Source: Promicromonospora sp. Populi
GTDB taxonomy: Bacteria > Actinomycetota > Actinomycetes > Actinomycetales > Cellulomonadaceae
DNA length: 64,000 nucleotides
Direction of reading: 5' to 3'
NCBI RefSeq assembly: GCF_041081105.1
Contig: NZ_CP163528.1
Location: 4,154,001-4,218,000, forward strand
Under the pieces are notes generated by a model. That model did no database searches and was not told the DNA's origin. It saw only the letters and a list, made by a program, of their open reading frames with translations. The translations under genes and the position numbers were made by a program. Below, one piece after another: positions 46,092 through 55,369 of this stretch. Numbering within the stretch: the stretch's first letter is position 1; each line of letters starts with the position of its first letter.

Positions 46092-47585
46092 GTGCCGAGC
46101 TCGGGTGAGACGACTGCTGGTGGCGAGACCGACCTCATCACGCTCGGGCGCCGGATCCGGCACCTGCGCACCGGACAGGGGCTCACGCTGGACGCCCTCG
46201 GCGAGAAGGTGGGCTCCGCCCCGAGCCTGCTGTCCCTCGTGGAGAACGGGCGGCGCGAACCGCGCCTCAGCCTCCTGCGGTCCATCGCGGAGGCGCTCGG
46301 TGTGCCGATGAGCGAGCTGCTCAGCGCGCAGCCGCCGTCGCGCCGCGCGGCCCTGGAGATCGCGCTCGACCGCGCGCAGCGCGGACCGCTGTTCACCACG
46401 CTGGGCGTGCCGTCCGTGAAACCCAGCCAGAAGCTGCCGATCCCCGTGCTCGAGCAGCTTGTCGGCCTGCACGACGAGCTGGCGCGGCGTGAGCAGCTGG
46501 CCATCGCGACCCCGGAGGAGGCGCGGCGGGCGAACACCGACCTGCGCCTGGAACGAGAGGCGCGCGACAACCACTACCCGCAGTTCGAGGCGATCGCCGA
46601 GCAGATGGTCAAGGCCGCCGGGTACACGGGCGGCGCCCTGACCCACCGCACGGTGGCGCGGATGGCGGAGCAGATGGGCTTCACCCTGCTGCACGTGGAC
46701 GACCTGCCGCGGTCCGCCCGCTCCGTGACGGACCTGCACAACGGCCGCATCTACCTGCCCCCGGCGTCCACCCCGGGCGGCCACGGCCTGCGGTCGCTCG
46801 CGCTGCAGGCGCTCGCGCACCGGGCGCTGGAGCACGACCGGCCCCGCTCCTACGGCGAGTTCCTGCGCCAGCGCGTGGAGATCACCTACTTCGCCGCCGC
46901 CTGCCTCGCGCCGCAGTTCGTCGCCGTGCCGTTCCTGGAGGCGCGCAAGCGGGACCGCGACCTGGCGGTCGAGGACTTCCGCGACGCCTTCGGCGTCACG
47001 CACGAGGCAGCCGCCATGCGGCTGACCAACCTCGCGACGCACCACCTCGGCATCCCGCTGCACTTCCTTAGGGTGGGGCCTGACGGCGCGCTGTTCCGGG
47101 GCTACGCGAACGACGGCCTGCCGTTCCCGCGGGACGTCACGGGCGCCATCGAGGGGCAGCTGATCTGCCGCCGGTGGGCGGCGCGCGAGGCCTTCGAGCG
47201 CCGCGACCGGGCCACCGAGTTCTACCAGTACACCGACACCCCGGCCGGGACGTTCTGGTGCTCCACCCAGACGGGATCGATGTCGCCGTCCGGTGGACCG
47301 GACGGCGGGTCGGGCGCGTTCTCCATCACCGTCGGGGTGCCCTACGCGCACGCCAAGTGGTTCCGCGGGCGCGACACGCAGGTGCGACGCGTCTCCACCT
47401 GCCCGGACCCGGCCTGCTGCCAGCGGCCGGCGCCGGAGCTCACCGAGCGGTGGTCGGGCGAGGCCTGGCCATCTGGGCGCATGCACCAGCAGATCCTGGC
47501 GGCCCTGCCGCGCGGCGCGTTCCCCGGTGTGGACGATGCCGAGGTGTACGCGTTCCTGGACAAGCACGCGCCTGAACCATCCTGA
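46092..47585 (+). CDS. RamB/ScfR-type regulator of acetate metabolism (XRE-ImmA-DUF2083)
   Basis: A 497-residue protein: N-terminal XRE helix-turn-helix (LGRRIRHLRTGQGLTLDALGEKVGSAPSLLSLVENGRREPRLSLLRSIAEAL), a middle IrrE-like region with TVARMAEQMGFTLLHVDDLP...LALQALAHRALEHDRP in place of the HEXXH zinc site, and a C-terminal DUF2083 domain with cysteines (TEFYQYTDTPAGTFWCSTQTG, STCPDPACCQRPAPE). Relatives RamB and ScfR control acetate, glyoxylate-cycle and propionate genes. Beside pckG this suggests control of gluconeogenesis. The zinc protease motif is not conserved, so only the fold is kept. Confidence 0.9.
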   Translation: MPSSGETTAGGETDLITLGRRIRHLRTGQGLTLDALGEKVGSAPSLLSLVENGRREPRLSLLRSIAEALGVPMSELLSAQPPSRRAALEIALDRAQRGPLFTTLGVPSVKPSQKLPIPVLEQLVGLHDELARREQLAIATPEEARRANTDLRLEREARDNHYPQFEAIAEQMVKAAGYTGGALTHRTVARMAEQMGFTLLHVDDLPRSARSVTDLHNGRIYLPPASTPGGHGLRSLALQALAHRALEHDRPRSYGEFLRQRVEITYFAAACLAPQFVAVPFLEARKRDRDLAVEDFRDAFGVTHEAAAMRLTNLATHHLGIPLHFLRVGPDGALFRGYANDGLPFPRDVTGAIEGQLICRRWAAREAFERRDRATEFYQYTDTPAGTFWCSTQTGSMSPSGGPDGGSGAFSITVGVPYAHAKWFRGRDTQVRRVSTCPDPACCQRPAPELTERWSGEAWPSGRMHQQILAALPRGAFPGVDDAEVYAFLDKHAPEPS

Positions 47586-47646
47586 ATGACAACGGTGAAG
47601 TTCCTGGCGAGTCGTCTGCGCCGCTGCCGGGTTAGCGTAGGCAACC

Positions 47647-48342
47647 GTGGCATCGAACCTGGCTTGCATCGGACTGGACGTCTGGCGACGTAGCGACTTT
47701 CGCGACATGGTGGCGGCGGCCCGCTCCGAGGCGGAGACCGTCGCGAAGGACGGCGACGTCGGCGTGCACATCTGGACCGATGTGTCCGGAGCACGGCTGA
47801 TCCTCACCACCGAGGGCGACCTCGTGCGCGTGGTCACACCCACGTTCTTCGCGGCGCCCGGCGCCATCATCTCCGAGCCGCAGGCCGTCGACGGCGGGCT
47901 CGTGCTCGCCGAGCTGGTGAACGAGCACGACGAGGTGGTCACCGAGATCGCCTGCCAGCTCGAGGAGCTCGCCCTGCTCGGTGCCGCGGAGCACCCGATC
48001 ACCGGCCCGGTGTCCATAGTCGTGCTCGGCAACTCCGTCCAGGTGATCGGCCGGGCCGACGGCGACGTGGCCGGCCTGGTCTTCGAGCCCACCGGTGCGT
48101 ACGCCGCGTCGACCGACGCCGTCGCGCACCTGACCGGAGTTGTGCTGGCGACCGAGGAGCGCACCGTGGCCCGCACCGGCCAGGCCTTCACCGCGGCGCG
48201 CGTGCAGACCGACGGCTTCGAGGTCACCCTCTGCGCGCCGGCTGGCGAGCCGCCGCTGGCCGTCGGCGACGTCGTCGAGGTGGACGGTTACCTGGTCGCG
48301 TCGATGCCGTCGCTGCGCTCAGCCCTGCTCGCGCAGCGCTGA
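47647..48342 (+). CDS. Conserved actinobacterial protein of unknown function
   Basis: A 231-residue protein with no signal peptide or membrane segment: LACIGLDVWRRSDFRDMVAAARSEAETVAKDGDVGVHIWTDVSGARLILTTEGDLVRVVTPTFFA, then GPVSIVVLGNSVQVIGRADGDVAGLVFEPTGAY. Beta-strand-rich, with alternating acidic residues. I do not recognise a family and the neighbours do not share a clear function. GTG start. Confidence 0.65.
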   Translation: MASNLACIGLDVWRRSDFRDMVAAARSEAETVAKDGDVGVHIWTDVSGARLILTTEGDLVRVVTPTFFAAPGAIISEPQAVDGGLVLAELVNEHDEVVTEIACQLEELALLGAAEHPITGPVSIVVLGNSVQVIGRADGDVAGLVFEPTGAYAASTDAVAHLTGVVLATEERTVARTGQAFTAARVQTDGFEVTLCAPAGEPPLAVGDVVEVDGYLVASMPSLRSALLAQR

Positions 48343-48492
48343 GCCTGCTCTGGGTGGGGTGATCCCGGCGGCGATCCTCGTTGGGGGAACTACTGATGAC
48401 ACCGCACGCGCGCGCCTGGTGTGATTCACCCGGCCGATGCCCGCCCTGATCGGTCCCCGAGTCGTGCAGTCCCGAGGAAGGGTCCCCGTCTG

Positions 48493-49887
48493 ATGAGAAC
48501 CTCCCGAACCCTGCTCGCCGTCACCGCGGCACTGGCGGCCGTCGCCATCGCCTCCGCGGGCGCGGCCGGAGCGGTCGCCGCGCCTCCGACGCAGGCCGGC
48601 CCGGCCGCCGCCCCGCCCGGCGGGATCTACTACGTGCAGAGCACCGTCACGGGGCTTAACGCGGCGGCCGCCGCGGCCGCCGTCGAGCAGCACCGGCCCA
48701 AGGGCAACGAGGACCACCAGCAGTGGACCCTCCGCGGGGCCGGGTCCGCCTATGTCCTGGAGGACGTCGGTGCGGCCGGTACCTGTCTGGGCCGATCTGG
48801 TGGTCAGGCCCGGACCGTGGGCTGCACGGCGTCCGACGCCGCCTGGGAGCTCGTCGACGTCGGCGGCGACCGCTACCGGCTCAAGGCGCCCGGCGCCGAG
48901 AGCTACCTCACCGTCGCGGCCAAGCCGGGCGGCCAGAACTACCCGGCGCAGCTCGCGGTCGGCGGCAGCGGATCGCTCGCCGAGTGGTACCTCACCCCGG
49001 TCGGACCGGTGCGGAACCCGATGCCGCCCGCCGACCAGCGCACCCTCGACGAGATGTCGTTCCTCACCGCGCACAACGCCTACGCGAACGGGGTGGACGG
49101 CGGCTTCGCCCCGCCGTTCATCAACCTCGCGCCCAACCAGAACCGCGGCATCAACCAGCAGCTCGCTGACGGCGTGCGCGGGTTCCAGCTCGACATCCAC
49201 CAGACCGGCGACGGCGCGATCCTCTGCCACAACAGCTGCACGCTGGTCAGCCGCCCGGTCGCGCTGTGGGTCGACCTCCAGCGGATGGTCGACTTCCTGG
49301 CGGCCAACCCGGACCAGTTCGTCACGGTGTTTCTCGAGGACTACGTGGACCCGGGTGTGCTGCGCAGCGAGATCGAGCGCGTGGCGGGGCTGTCGGACGT
49401 GCTCTACCGCCCGAACCTGACCGGCGTGCGCGAGAACGGGTGGCCCACGATGGCCCGGCTGATCGCGGACAACGACCGCCTGCTGATCTTCAGCGACCAC
49501 AGCCGGTCCGCGGACGAGGGCGCCGGCCTCACGCGGGAGAGCTTCGGCGTGCTGTACCAGCGGGAATGGACCGTCGAGAACTACTGGTCCATGGGCCCGG
49601 GAATCGGTACCTCGGACTGGTCCTGCTACAGCCGCTGGTACGACGCCGGCACGAACATCCCGCTCACGCAGACCGGGACGGCGTTCCGGCCGCTGTACGT
49701 GATGAACCACTTCCGGGACGTCCCCGTCGAGGCGACGGCCCGCACCGACAACGAGCGGCTGCTCGACCGGGCCCAGCGGTTCTGCCAGCCGGCCGCCCGC
49801 AAGAAGCCGAACTTCGTGGCGGTAGACCGCTACGACGTCGGCAACCCGGGTGCGGCGGTCACAACCCTGAACACCTACACCTACTGA
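48493..49887 (+). CDS. Secreted PI-PLC X-domain protein with lectin-like N-terminal domain
   Basis: A 464-residue protein. Signal peptide to about residue 28 (VTAALAAVAIASAGAAGAVAA). Residues 35-165 look like a ricin/RICIN-type or sugar-binding beta-trefoil fragment (YYVQSTVTGLNAAAAAAAVEQ, HQQWTLRGAGSAYVLEDVGAAGTCLG, YRLKAPGAESYL). Then the phosphatidylinositol-specific phospholipase C X domain: MSFLTAHNAYANG, GVRGFQLDIHQTGDGAILCHNSC, VTVFLEDYVD, LIFSDHSRS. The two catalytic His (AHN and CHN) are present. It should cleave phosphatidylinositol or a GPI-type lipid outside the cell. Confidence 0.84.
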   Translation: MRTSRTLLAVTAALAAVAIASAGAAGAVAAPPTQAGPAAAPPGGIYYVQSTVTGLNAAAAAAAVEQHRPKGNEDHQQWTLRGAGSAYVLEDVGAAGTCLGRSGGQARTVGCTASDAAWELVDVGGDRYRLKAPGAESYLTVAAKPGGQNYPAQLAVGGSGSLAEWYLTPVGPVRNPMPPADQRTLDEMSFLTAHNAYANGVDGGFAPPFINLAPNQNRGINQQLADGVRGFQLDIHQTGDGAILCHNSCTLVSRPVALWVDLQRMVDFLAANPDQFVTVFLEDYVDPGVLRSEIERVAGLSDVLYRPNLTGVRENGWPTMARLIADNDRLLIFSDHSRSADEGAGLTRESFGVLYQREWTVENYWSMGPGIGTSDWSCYSRWYDAGTNIPLTQTGTAFRPLYVMNHFRDVPVEATARTDNERLLDRAQRFCQPAARKKPNFVAVDRYDVGNPGAAVTTLNTYTY

Positions 49888-49917
49888 TCCGCGCGGCCGC
49901 CGGCGGACGACCCCCGA

Positions 49918-49993
49918 AGGTCCGCTTTGATCAAGCGGTTCGGCATGGGAACTGGCCGAAAACCATGCCGAACAGCTTGATCTAAGCGGACCT
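49918..49993. terminator. 31-bp-arm hairpin between convergent genes
   Basis: Arms 49918-49948 and 49963-49993 pair over 31 positions with two mismatches around a 14-base loop. It lies between the PI-PLC gene and the convergent aminopeptidase gene, 6 bases past the latter's stop. No clear T-tract. Confidence 0.75.
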
Positions 49994-49998
49994 CGGCG

Positions 49999-51297
49999 TC
50001 AGTCGCGGAGCGGGCCGCCGCGGGCGTCCAGGCGGTCCAGGAGGCGGGGGAGGACGTTGCCCAGGCGGAGGCCGTCGTGCTCGAACTCGTTGGTGACCCA
50101 CGCCGCGACGTTGCCCACGCGCGCGGCCGTCTCCAGCGAGAGGGACGAGTCGACGAACATGTCGTCGAAGTACACGGCCGCCTCGACCGGCACCTCGTTC
50201 TCCGCGAGGCGGTGCAGGTCGTACAGGTCGGGCCAGTCCTGGCGCTCCGCGAGCGCGTTCGCCGCGGCCTCGAACGGCCGCAGCGCGGCGATCTCGGCGA
50301 ACATCCAGGGGTAGATCATCTCGCCGGTCAGCAGCAGCGGCCGGGCGTCCTCGCTGAACGCCGGGTCGGCGTCGCGCACCGACTGGGCCGCCCACGCAGT
50401 CGGTCCGGTGTGTGCCTGGGCGTAGATCGACTCGTGCAGCAGCGCGTACATCGGGTTCGTGGCGAACGAGGTCTCGGCCGCGACCGTGGCGACAAACGTG
50501 TCGCTGAGGGGTCCGTCGTGCGGGGAGTCGAAGGCCTCGTCGACGGTCCAGTGCACCCGCTCGAAGCCGGACAGCATGCCGAAGTCCATACCGAGCGTCT
50601 GGAACCGGCGGGTGGTGAGCGTGTCGCCGCCCGGCTCCGCCACGTCGTCGGCCGAGAGGCGGTCGGCGATGCGCCCGAGCGCCTTCGCGACGTGCGGGTA
50701 GCGCGCCCGGAACCGCTCGTTCTTGGCCACAACCCGCGGCTGGGTCCGCTCGTAGACCTCCCGGGCTGACGCCGTGAGGCCCGGCAGTCCGCCGGTGACC
50801 AGGCTCGCGTTCAGCCCTTCGGGCGCGGACGACAGGTAGGTCATCGTGATGAAACCGCCGTACGACTGCCCCAGCGAGGTCCAGCGGCGGCCGCCGAAGA
50901 GCGTCTTCCGGACGTGCTCGGCGTCGTGCACGATGTTGTCCGCGCGGAAGTGGGTGAGGTACTCCGCCTGCTGCTCGGGGGTGCCGATCGCGTTGAGCGA
51001 CCCCGCCCGGACGGTGCTGGACCGCCCGGTGCCGCGCTGGTCCAGCAGCACCACGCGGAACCGTTTCAGGGCGGCGCCGACCCAGCCGTCCGCGCCGGTC
51101 GGGCGCGGGCCCTTGCCGCCCGGGCCGCCCTGCAGGAATACCAGCAGCGGCAGGTCCTCGGTGCGGTGGGTGGGATCTACAAGCTCGCGGGCGAACACGG
51201 AGATCGTGGGTGAGCCGTCGGGCTGGGACCAGTCGAGCGGGACGTCGACGGAGTGGTCGGTGACATGGACCCCGGGAAGGGTGTAGCTGATGGGCAC
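49999..51297 (-). CDS. Alpha/beta hydrolase, prolyl aminopeptidase (proline iminopeptidase)-like
   Basis: A 432-residue serine hydrolase: oxyanion motif LVFLQGGPGGKGPRP, RVVLLDQRGTGRSS, nucleophile elbow SLGQSYGGFITMTYLS, and VYFDDMFVD...VAAWVTNEFEHDGLRL at the end with the catalytic His. The enzyme removes N-terminal proline from peptides. Two tandem palindromes lie before its start and may overlap its promoter. Confidence 0.9.
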   Translation of the reverse strand: MPISYTLPGVHVTDHSVDVPLDWSQPDGSPTISVFARELVDPTHRTEDLPLLVFLQGGPGGKGPRPTGADGWVGAALKRFRVVLLDQRGTGRSSTVRAGSLNAIGTPEQQAEYLTHFRADNIVHDAEHVRKTLFGGRRWTSLGQSYGGFITMTYLSSAPEGLNASLVTGGLPGLTASAREVYERTQPRVVAKNERFRARYPHVAKALGRIADRLSADDVAEPGGDTLTTRRFQTLGMDFGMLSGFERVHWTVDEAFDSPHDGPLSDTFVATVAAETSFATNPMYALLHESIYAQAHTGPTAWAAQSVRDADPAFSEDARPLLLTGEMIYPWMFAEIAALRPFEAAANALAERQDWPDLYDLHRLAENEVPVEAAVYFDDMFVDSSLSLETAARVGNVAAWVTNEFEHDGLRLGNVLPRLLDRLDARGGPLRD

Positions 51298-51324
51298 GGG
51301 GCAACGCTATCGGTGCGAGCACAT

Positions 51325-51396
51325 CCTTCAACAAGGGGGAGCCTTGTTGAAGGTTAGGGCGACATCCTTCAACAAGGACGTCCGTTGTTGAAGGAT
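51325..51396. repeat. Two related palindromes in tandem
   Basis: CCTTCAACAAGG pairs with CCTTGTTGAAGG (51325-51336 and 51342-51353), and ATCCTTCAACAA pairs with TTGTTGAAGGAT (51364-51375 and 51385-51396). Both use the core CCTTCAACAA. They lie between the divergent aminopeptidase gene and the toxin-antitoxin operon; they may be operators or terminators that isolate the two promoters. Confidence 0.7.
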
Positions 51397-51438
51397 CGGG
51401 CTCGGGTGGTGCGGCGGCGCGGAGTACGGCTGCAGTCT

Positions 51439-51468
51439 TTCGACGTTCTGATCACAAGTCGATATAAT
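51439..51468 (+). promoter_or_regulatory. Promoter of the MNT-HEPN operon
   Basis: A perfect -10 TATAAT (51463-51468), 18 bp after TTCGAC (51439-51444). The -10 ends 7 bases before the ATG at 51476, so a leaderless mRNA is expected. A perfect TATAAT stands out in this GC-rich DNA and suggests a strong promoter, as would suit an autorepressed antitoxin. Confidence 0.7.
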
Positions 51469-51475
51469 GGTGGTC

Positions 51476-51931
51476 ATGGGCAACTACGGGAGCGACCTGC
51501 GCGCCGCGCGTCTACGTGCCGGTCTGACGCAACGCGAGCTGGCGGTGAGATCCGGGACGTCACAGCCCGCGATCGCCGCGATCGAGAAGGGCGCCCGGAT
51601 CCCCGCGCCGGAGACCCGCGTTCGGATCGAGATGGCCCTCCGCGTGCGGCCGTCGATCCTCCTGGAGAGCGCGCTCGATCAGGTCCGCGAAGTGCTTAGC
51701 CGGTATCGAGTGACCAATCCGCGCGTCTTTGGCTCGGTCGCGCGCGGCGAGGACACGGAGTCGTCGGACGTCGATCTGCTGGTGACAACCCCACCCGACT
51801 TCGACATCTTCGACAAGGCCCTGCTGGTCGAGGCGCTCGAGGAGGCGCTCGGCGCTCCCGTGGACGTCGTTCCTGACGATGCACGCGGGCCTGCCGTCGC
51901 GCGAGCCGTGGCCGAGGCGGTGCCGCTGTGA
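51476..51931 (+). CDS. MNT-type nucleotidyltransferase antitoxin with XRE DNA-binding domain
   Basis: A 151-residue protein. N-terminal XRE helix-turn-helix (DLRAARLRAGLTQRELAVRSGTSQPAIAAIEKGARIPAPE), then a minimal nucleotidyltransferase domain with the active-site motif GSVARGEDTESSDVDLLV (GSX10DXD). MntA antitoxins AMPylate the partner HEPN toxin. The fused DNA-binding domain should also repress the operon. The ATG at 51476 is used because the -10 overlaps the previous ATG. Overlaps the HEPN gene by 4 bases. Confidence 0.92.
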   Translation: MGNYGSDLRAARLRAGLTQRELAVRSGTSQPAIAAIEKGARIPAPETRVRIEMALRVRPSILLESALDQVREVLSRYRVTNPRVFGSVARGEDTESSDVDLLVTTPPDFDIFDKALLVEALEEALGAPVDVVPDDARGPAVARAVAEAVPL

Positions 51932-52326
51932 CCGGTGCCGTCCCGGACCCGGCTGGCGAAGGCGGGGAGGGCGACCGAAGGAAGGTCGACCGGTACTTGG
52001 CGGACCTGGACCGATTCGGGGAACAGGCGCGCCAACTGGTGTCCGAGGGGCGTGACGCGTATCTGGCCCAAACCTTCGACGGCGAGCGCAGCAGGGGGTT
52101 TGGCGAGCACATCGTCCTGAACATCGCGACAGTGGCCGAGCGTCTTCCGGAGTGGTTCAAGGTGCAGCATCCGGACGTCGGCTGGCCGGCTCTCAAGGGC
52201 ATGCGCAACTTGATTGCCCACGTCTATGACGGCGTCGACGACGAGCTGGTGTGGCGCGCTCTGGAGAAGCGCGTGCCCAAGATGGTCGCGGAACTGGTCG
52301 GCGACGAGGAAACCCCGTTGCATTAG
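51928..52326 (+). CDS. HEPN (HepT/DUF86-type) ribonuclease toxin
   Basis: A 132-residue helical protein. The HEPN RNase motif R-X4-H is present in MRNLIAHVYDGVDDELVW, followed by the Tyr that MntA-type antitoxins modify. The surrounding helices (VLNIATVAERLPEWFKVQHPDVGWPALKG) match HepT. It overlaps the antitoxin gene by ATGA. Predicted cytoplasmic RNase that stops growth when its partner is lost. Confidence 0.92.
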   Translation: MTGAVPDPAGEGGEGDRRKVDRYLADLDRFGEQARQLVSEGRDAYLAQTFDGERSRGFGEHIVLNIATVAERLPEWFKVQHPDVGWPALKGMRNLIAHVYDGVDDELVWRALEKRVPKMVAELVGDEETPLH

Positions 52327-52353
52327 TGGAGTGCGTGCTCTAATAATTGGGCC

Positions 52354-53089
52354 ATGACGACCACCGAGGTACGCCAACCGCCAGCGCTCCCCGTCCTGAT
52401 CGGTCTGGCCACGCTCGCGCTCGGCCTCGTGCTGGGCTGGTTCGCGTCTCCGTTGGCCGGTGGCCTCAGCCGGCCTGATCGACGCGACCCCGCTGCCCGT
52501 GCCCCGGCCGCTCGTGCTGATCGAGTCGCTGCCGCTGGCCTGGACCCTCGGCATCCTGGGCGGGCTCGGGCTGCTGGGCGGTGGGTTCCTCGCCTTCATG
52601 ACCGTGGGTGAGGCGCCGGTCCTGACCGTCGCGGACGACCACCTGGAGCACCGGCAGGAGGAGCGCGAGATGTGGATCGAGCGGTCCGACGTCGGTGCCG
52701 CGTTCCTGGACAAGGCAGACCTGGTGCTCCTGCGGCCCGACGGCGGGCTGCGCGCCCGGCTGGACACCGACACTCTCGCCGCGGCGAAGGTCCAGGCCGC
52801 GCTGGAGCAGCACCGCTGGCCGTGGCGGGACGCCGACCCGCACGAGCAGCAGTTCGAGCGCTGGCTCGACGGCCGGCCCGGCTTCACGCCCGCCGAGCAC
52901 GAGGTGCTCCGCCGTCGGCTCGAAGAGCGCAAGGACCGCACCGCCCGGACCAAGGCGGACGACGACCTGGCCGCGTTCGGACTGGTGGCGCGTGTCCGGG
53001 ACGACCGGCTCCAGGTGCGCCGGACGACGTCGGCCGACAAGTCCGCCGACCGGTCCACAACCAAGGGGCCGCGTGGCACGGACCGTTGA
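52354..53089 (+). pseudogene. YqeB-like membrane protein with a single frameshift
   Basis: The first part (PALPVLIGLATLALGLVLGWFASPLAG) is read from 52354; the rest (ASAGLIDATPLPVPRPLVLIESLPLAWTLGILGGLGLLGGGFLAFMTVGEAPVLTVADDHLE, VGAAFLDKADLVLLRPDGG) follows in the next frame from about 52462 to 53089. The two parts fit one protein of about 243 residues with three membrane segments, like actinobacterial YqeB proteins. One extra base (or two missing) near 52445-52480 explains the break. No other damage, so a sequencing error is possible. Function of the family unknown. Its end overlaps the TetR gene by 17 bp. Confidence 0.78.
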
Positions 53090-53666
53090 CCCGGCGCGCC
53101 ACGAGGCGCGCCGGTTCGTCATCATCGACGCCGCCCTCACGGTGTTCGCCGAGCACGGGTACGACGGCGCCACCACCGCCGCCATCTGCCGGGCGGCGGG
53201 TATCGGGTCGGGCACGTTCTTCCACTACTTCCCGACCAAGCTCGACGTGCTGCTGGCGATCCTGTCGCTGGGCGCAGAGGAGGTACGTGAGCAGGCCGCG
53301 CGCTATGCGGGGCGCACGGACGCCCTCGGCGTGCTCCTGGACATCGTGGAACACGGCGCGGACGAAGCGGGGGACCCACGCATGCCGGGGTTCGTGCGCG
53401 CGGTGGGCGGCGTCATGCAGCAGCCGGACATCGCCGCCAAGCTCGAGGACGACACGGAAGCACAGCACGACCTGATCCGGCCCTGGGTAGAGAAGGGGCA
53501 GCAGGCCGGGGACATCCGGACCGACCTCACTGCGGACCGCATCACGTCCTGGCTGTACCTACTGACGGACGGCTTCCTGGGCCGCGTAGCCGTCGAGGAG
53601 AACTTCACCGCACACGAAGAAAAGGCAACGCTCGTAGACACGGCACGGCGCTTCCTGACCCCGTGA
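53073..53666 (+). CDS. TetR family transcriptional regulator
   Basis: A 197-residue regulator starting GTG (VARTVDPARHEARRFVIIDAALTVFAEHGYDGATTAAICRAAGIGSGTFFHYFPTKLDVLLAIL: TetR HTH). The C-terminal part is a TetR_C effector domain (IAAKLEDDTEAQHDLIRPWVEKGQQAGDIRTDLTADRITSWLYLLTDGFLGR). It overlaps the end of the YqeB-like gene and is probably its regulator. Confidence 0.88.
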   Translation: MARTVDPARHEARRFVIIDAALTVFAEHGYDGATTAAICRAAGIGSGTFFHYFPTKLDVLLAILSLGAEEVREQAARYAGRTDALGVLLDIVEHGADEAGDPRMPGFVRAVGGVMQQPDIAAKLEDDTEAQHDLIRPWVEKGQQAGDIRTDLTADRITSWLYLLTDGFLGRVAVEENFTAHEEKATLVDTARRFLTP

Positions 53667-53687
53667 CAAGGTGACGAACAAGCTAGA

Positions 53688-53789
53688 GCGGAGGGCAAGG
53701 AAGGCCTAGTCCGGCAGTATCTGTTCCCGAAGTGGAGCGCCCCTTGGGGCGCGTGAACGCTGCCGGACTAGGCCTTCCTTGCCCTCCGC
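53688..53789. terminator. Perfect 30-bp-arm inverted repeat with an inner palindrome
   Basis: Arms 53688-53717 and 53760-53789 are exact reverse complements. The 42-bp spacer holds a second perfect hairpin, GCGCCCC-TT-GGGGCGC (53737-53752). The RNA would fold into a long stem with an apical hairpin. It lies between the convergent TetR and glpK genes, 25 bp before the glpK stop side. No T-tract. Confidence 0.75.
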
Positions 53790-53814
53790 GGACCCAACCA
53801 CAGAGGGGCAAACC

Positions 53815-55329
53815 TCAGTCGACGTCCGAGTCGACCCAGTCGAACGTCTTCGTGACCGCCTTCTTCCAGCTCCGGTACAGCCGCTCCCGCTCGCCCTCCT
53901 CGACGTTGGGCACCCACCGCCGGGACTCGGCCCAGTTCGCGGTGACGTCGGACTCGCCCTTCCAGAAGCCGACGGCGATGCCCGCCGCGTACGCGGCGCC
54001 GAGCGCCGTCGTCTCGGCCACGACGGGCCGGACGACGGGAACCCCGAGCTGGTCGGCCTGGAACTGCATGAGCAGCTCGTTGGCGACCATGCCGCCGTCG
54101 ACCTTGAGCTCGGTCAGCTCCACGCCGGAGTCGGCCTTCATGGCGTCCATGACCTCGCGGGTCTGGAACGCCGTGGCCTCCAGCGCGGCCCGCGCGATGT
54201 GGTTCCGGTTGACGTACCGGGTCAGGCCGACGAGTGCGCCGCGGGCGTCAGGCCGCCAGTACGGTGCGAACAGGCCGGAGAAGGCGGGCACGAAGTACGC
54301 GCCGCCGTTGTCCTCGACCTTGCGGGCGAGCCATTCGACGTCGGGCGCGTCGGTGAACATGCCCAGGTTGTCGCGGAGCCACTGGACCAGGGATCCGGTG
54401 ACGGCGATCGAGCCCTCGAGCGCGTAGATGGCCTCGGCGTCGCCGATCTTGTAGCAGACCGTCGTGAGCAGGCCGTTCTCGGACGGCACCTTCTCCGTGC
54501 CCGTGTTGAGCAGCATGAAGTTGCCGGTGCCGTACGTGTTCTTGGCGGTGCCCACCTCGAAGCACGCCTGCCCGAACGTCGCTGCCTGCTGGTCGCCGAG
54601 GATGCCGGCGATCGGCACACCCGGCAGCATGCCGCGGGCGCGCCCGGTGCCGTACACCTCAGAGGAGGAGCGGATCTCGGGGAGCATCGACAGGGGGATG
54701 CCCATGTCGGCCGCGATGTCCTCACGCCAGGACAGCGTGTCGAGGTCCATGAGCATGGTGCGGGACGCGTTGGTGACGTCGGTGACGTGCACACCGCCGT
54801 CGACCCCGCCGGTCATGTTCCACAGGAGCCAGGAGTCGGTGTTGCCGAACAGCAGGTCGCCGCGCTCGGCGGCCTCCCGCGCGCCCTCGACGTTGTCGAG
54901 GATCCACTTGATCTTGGGGCCGGAGAAGTAGGTGGCGAGCGGCAGGCCCACTATCGCCTTGTACTTGTCCGCGCCCTCGGACCCGCCGAGCTCGTCGACG
55001 ATGGCCTGCGTGCGGGTGTCCTGCCACACGATCGCGTTGTAGACCGGCTTGCCGGTCGTCTTGTCCCACACCACCGTGGTTTCCCGCTGGTTGGTGATGC
55101 CGACGGCGGCCAGGTCGCTGTGGTTGATGTTCGCCTTGGTGAGCGCGAGGCCCACCACCTGGCGGGTGTTGTCCCAGATCTGGTCGGGCTTGTGCTCGAC
55201 CCAGCCGGCCTTCGGGAAGACCTGATCGTGCTCGATCTGACCGCTGGACACGATGGTCCCGGCGTGGTTGAAGACGATCGCCCTGGAGCTCGTGGTGCCC
55301 TGGTCGATCGCGAGTACGTAGTCAGCCAT
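53815..55329 (-). CDS. glpK: Glycerol kinase
   Basis: A 504-residue enzyme of the FGGY family: [26 protein letters not shown] at the N-terminus, [46 protein letters not shown] and the C-terminal [28 protein letters not shown]. It phosphorylates glycerol to glycerol 3-phosphate with ATP. Start [11 protein letters not shown]; the longer upstream reading is not protein-like. It is the last gene of glpD-glpF-glpK. Confidence 0.96.
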   Translation of the reverse strand: MADYVLAIDQGTTSSRAIVFNHAGTIVSSGQIEHDQVFPKAGWVEHKPDQIWDNTRQVVGLALTKANINHSDLAAVGITNQRETTVVWDKTTGKPVYNAIVWQDTRTQAIVDELGGSEGADKYKAIVGLPLATYFSGPKIKWILDNVEGAREAAERGDLLFGNTDSWLLWNMTGGVDGGVHVTDVTNASRTMLMDLDTLSWREDIAADMGIPLSMLPEIRSSSEVYGTGRARGMLPGVPIAGILGDQQAATFGQACFEVGTAKNTYGTGNFMLLNTGTEKVPSENGLLTTVCYKIGDAEAIYALEGSIAVTGSLVQWLRDNLGMFTDAPDVEWLARKVEDNGGAYFVPAFSGLFAPYWRPDARGALVGLTRYVNRNHIARAALEATAFQTREVMDAMKADSGVELTELKVDGGMVANELLMQFQADQLGVPVVRPVVAETTALGAAYAAGIAVGFWKGESDVTANWAESRRWVPNVEEGERERLYRSWKKAVTKTFDWVDSDVD

Positions 55330-55369
55330 CGGTGTTGACTCCCTTGTCTGTGTCGCAGTCTGTGGAAAG

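Noticed and set aside
46056..48227. Minus-strand frame of 723 codons opposite the RamB-type gene and the following gene
   Set aside because: It spans two real genes and their gap on the other strand, which a genuine gene would not be expected to do, and has no domain.
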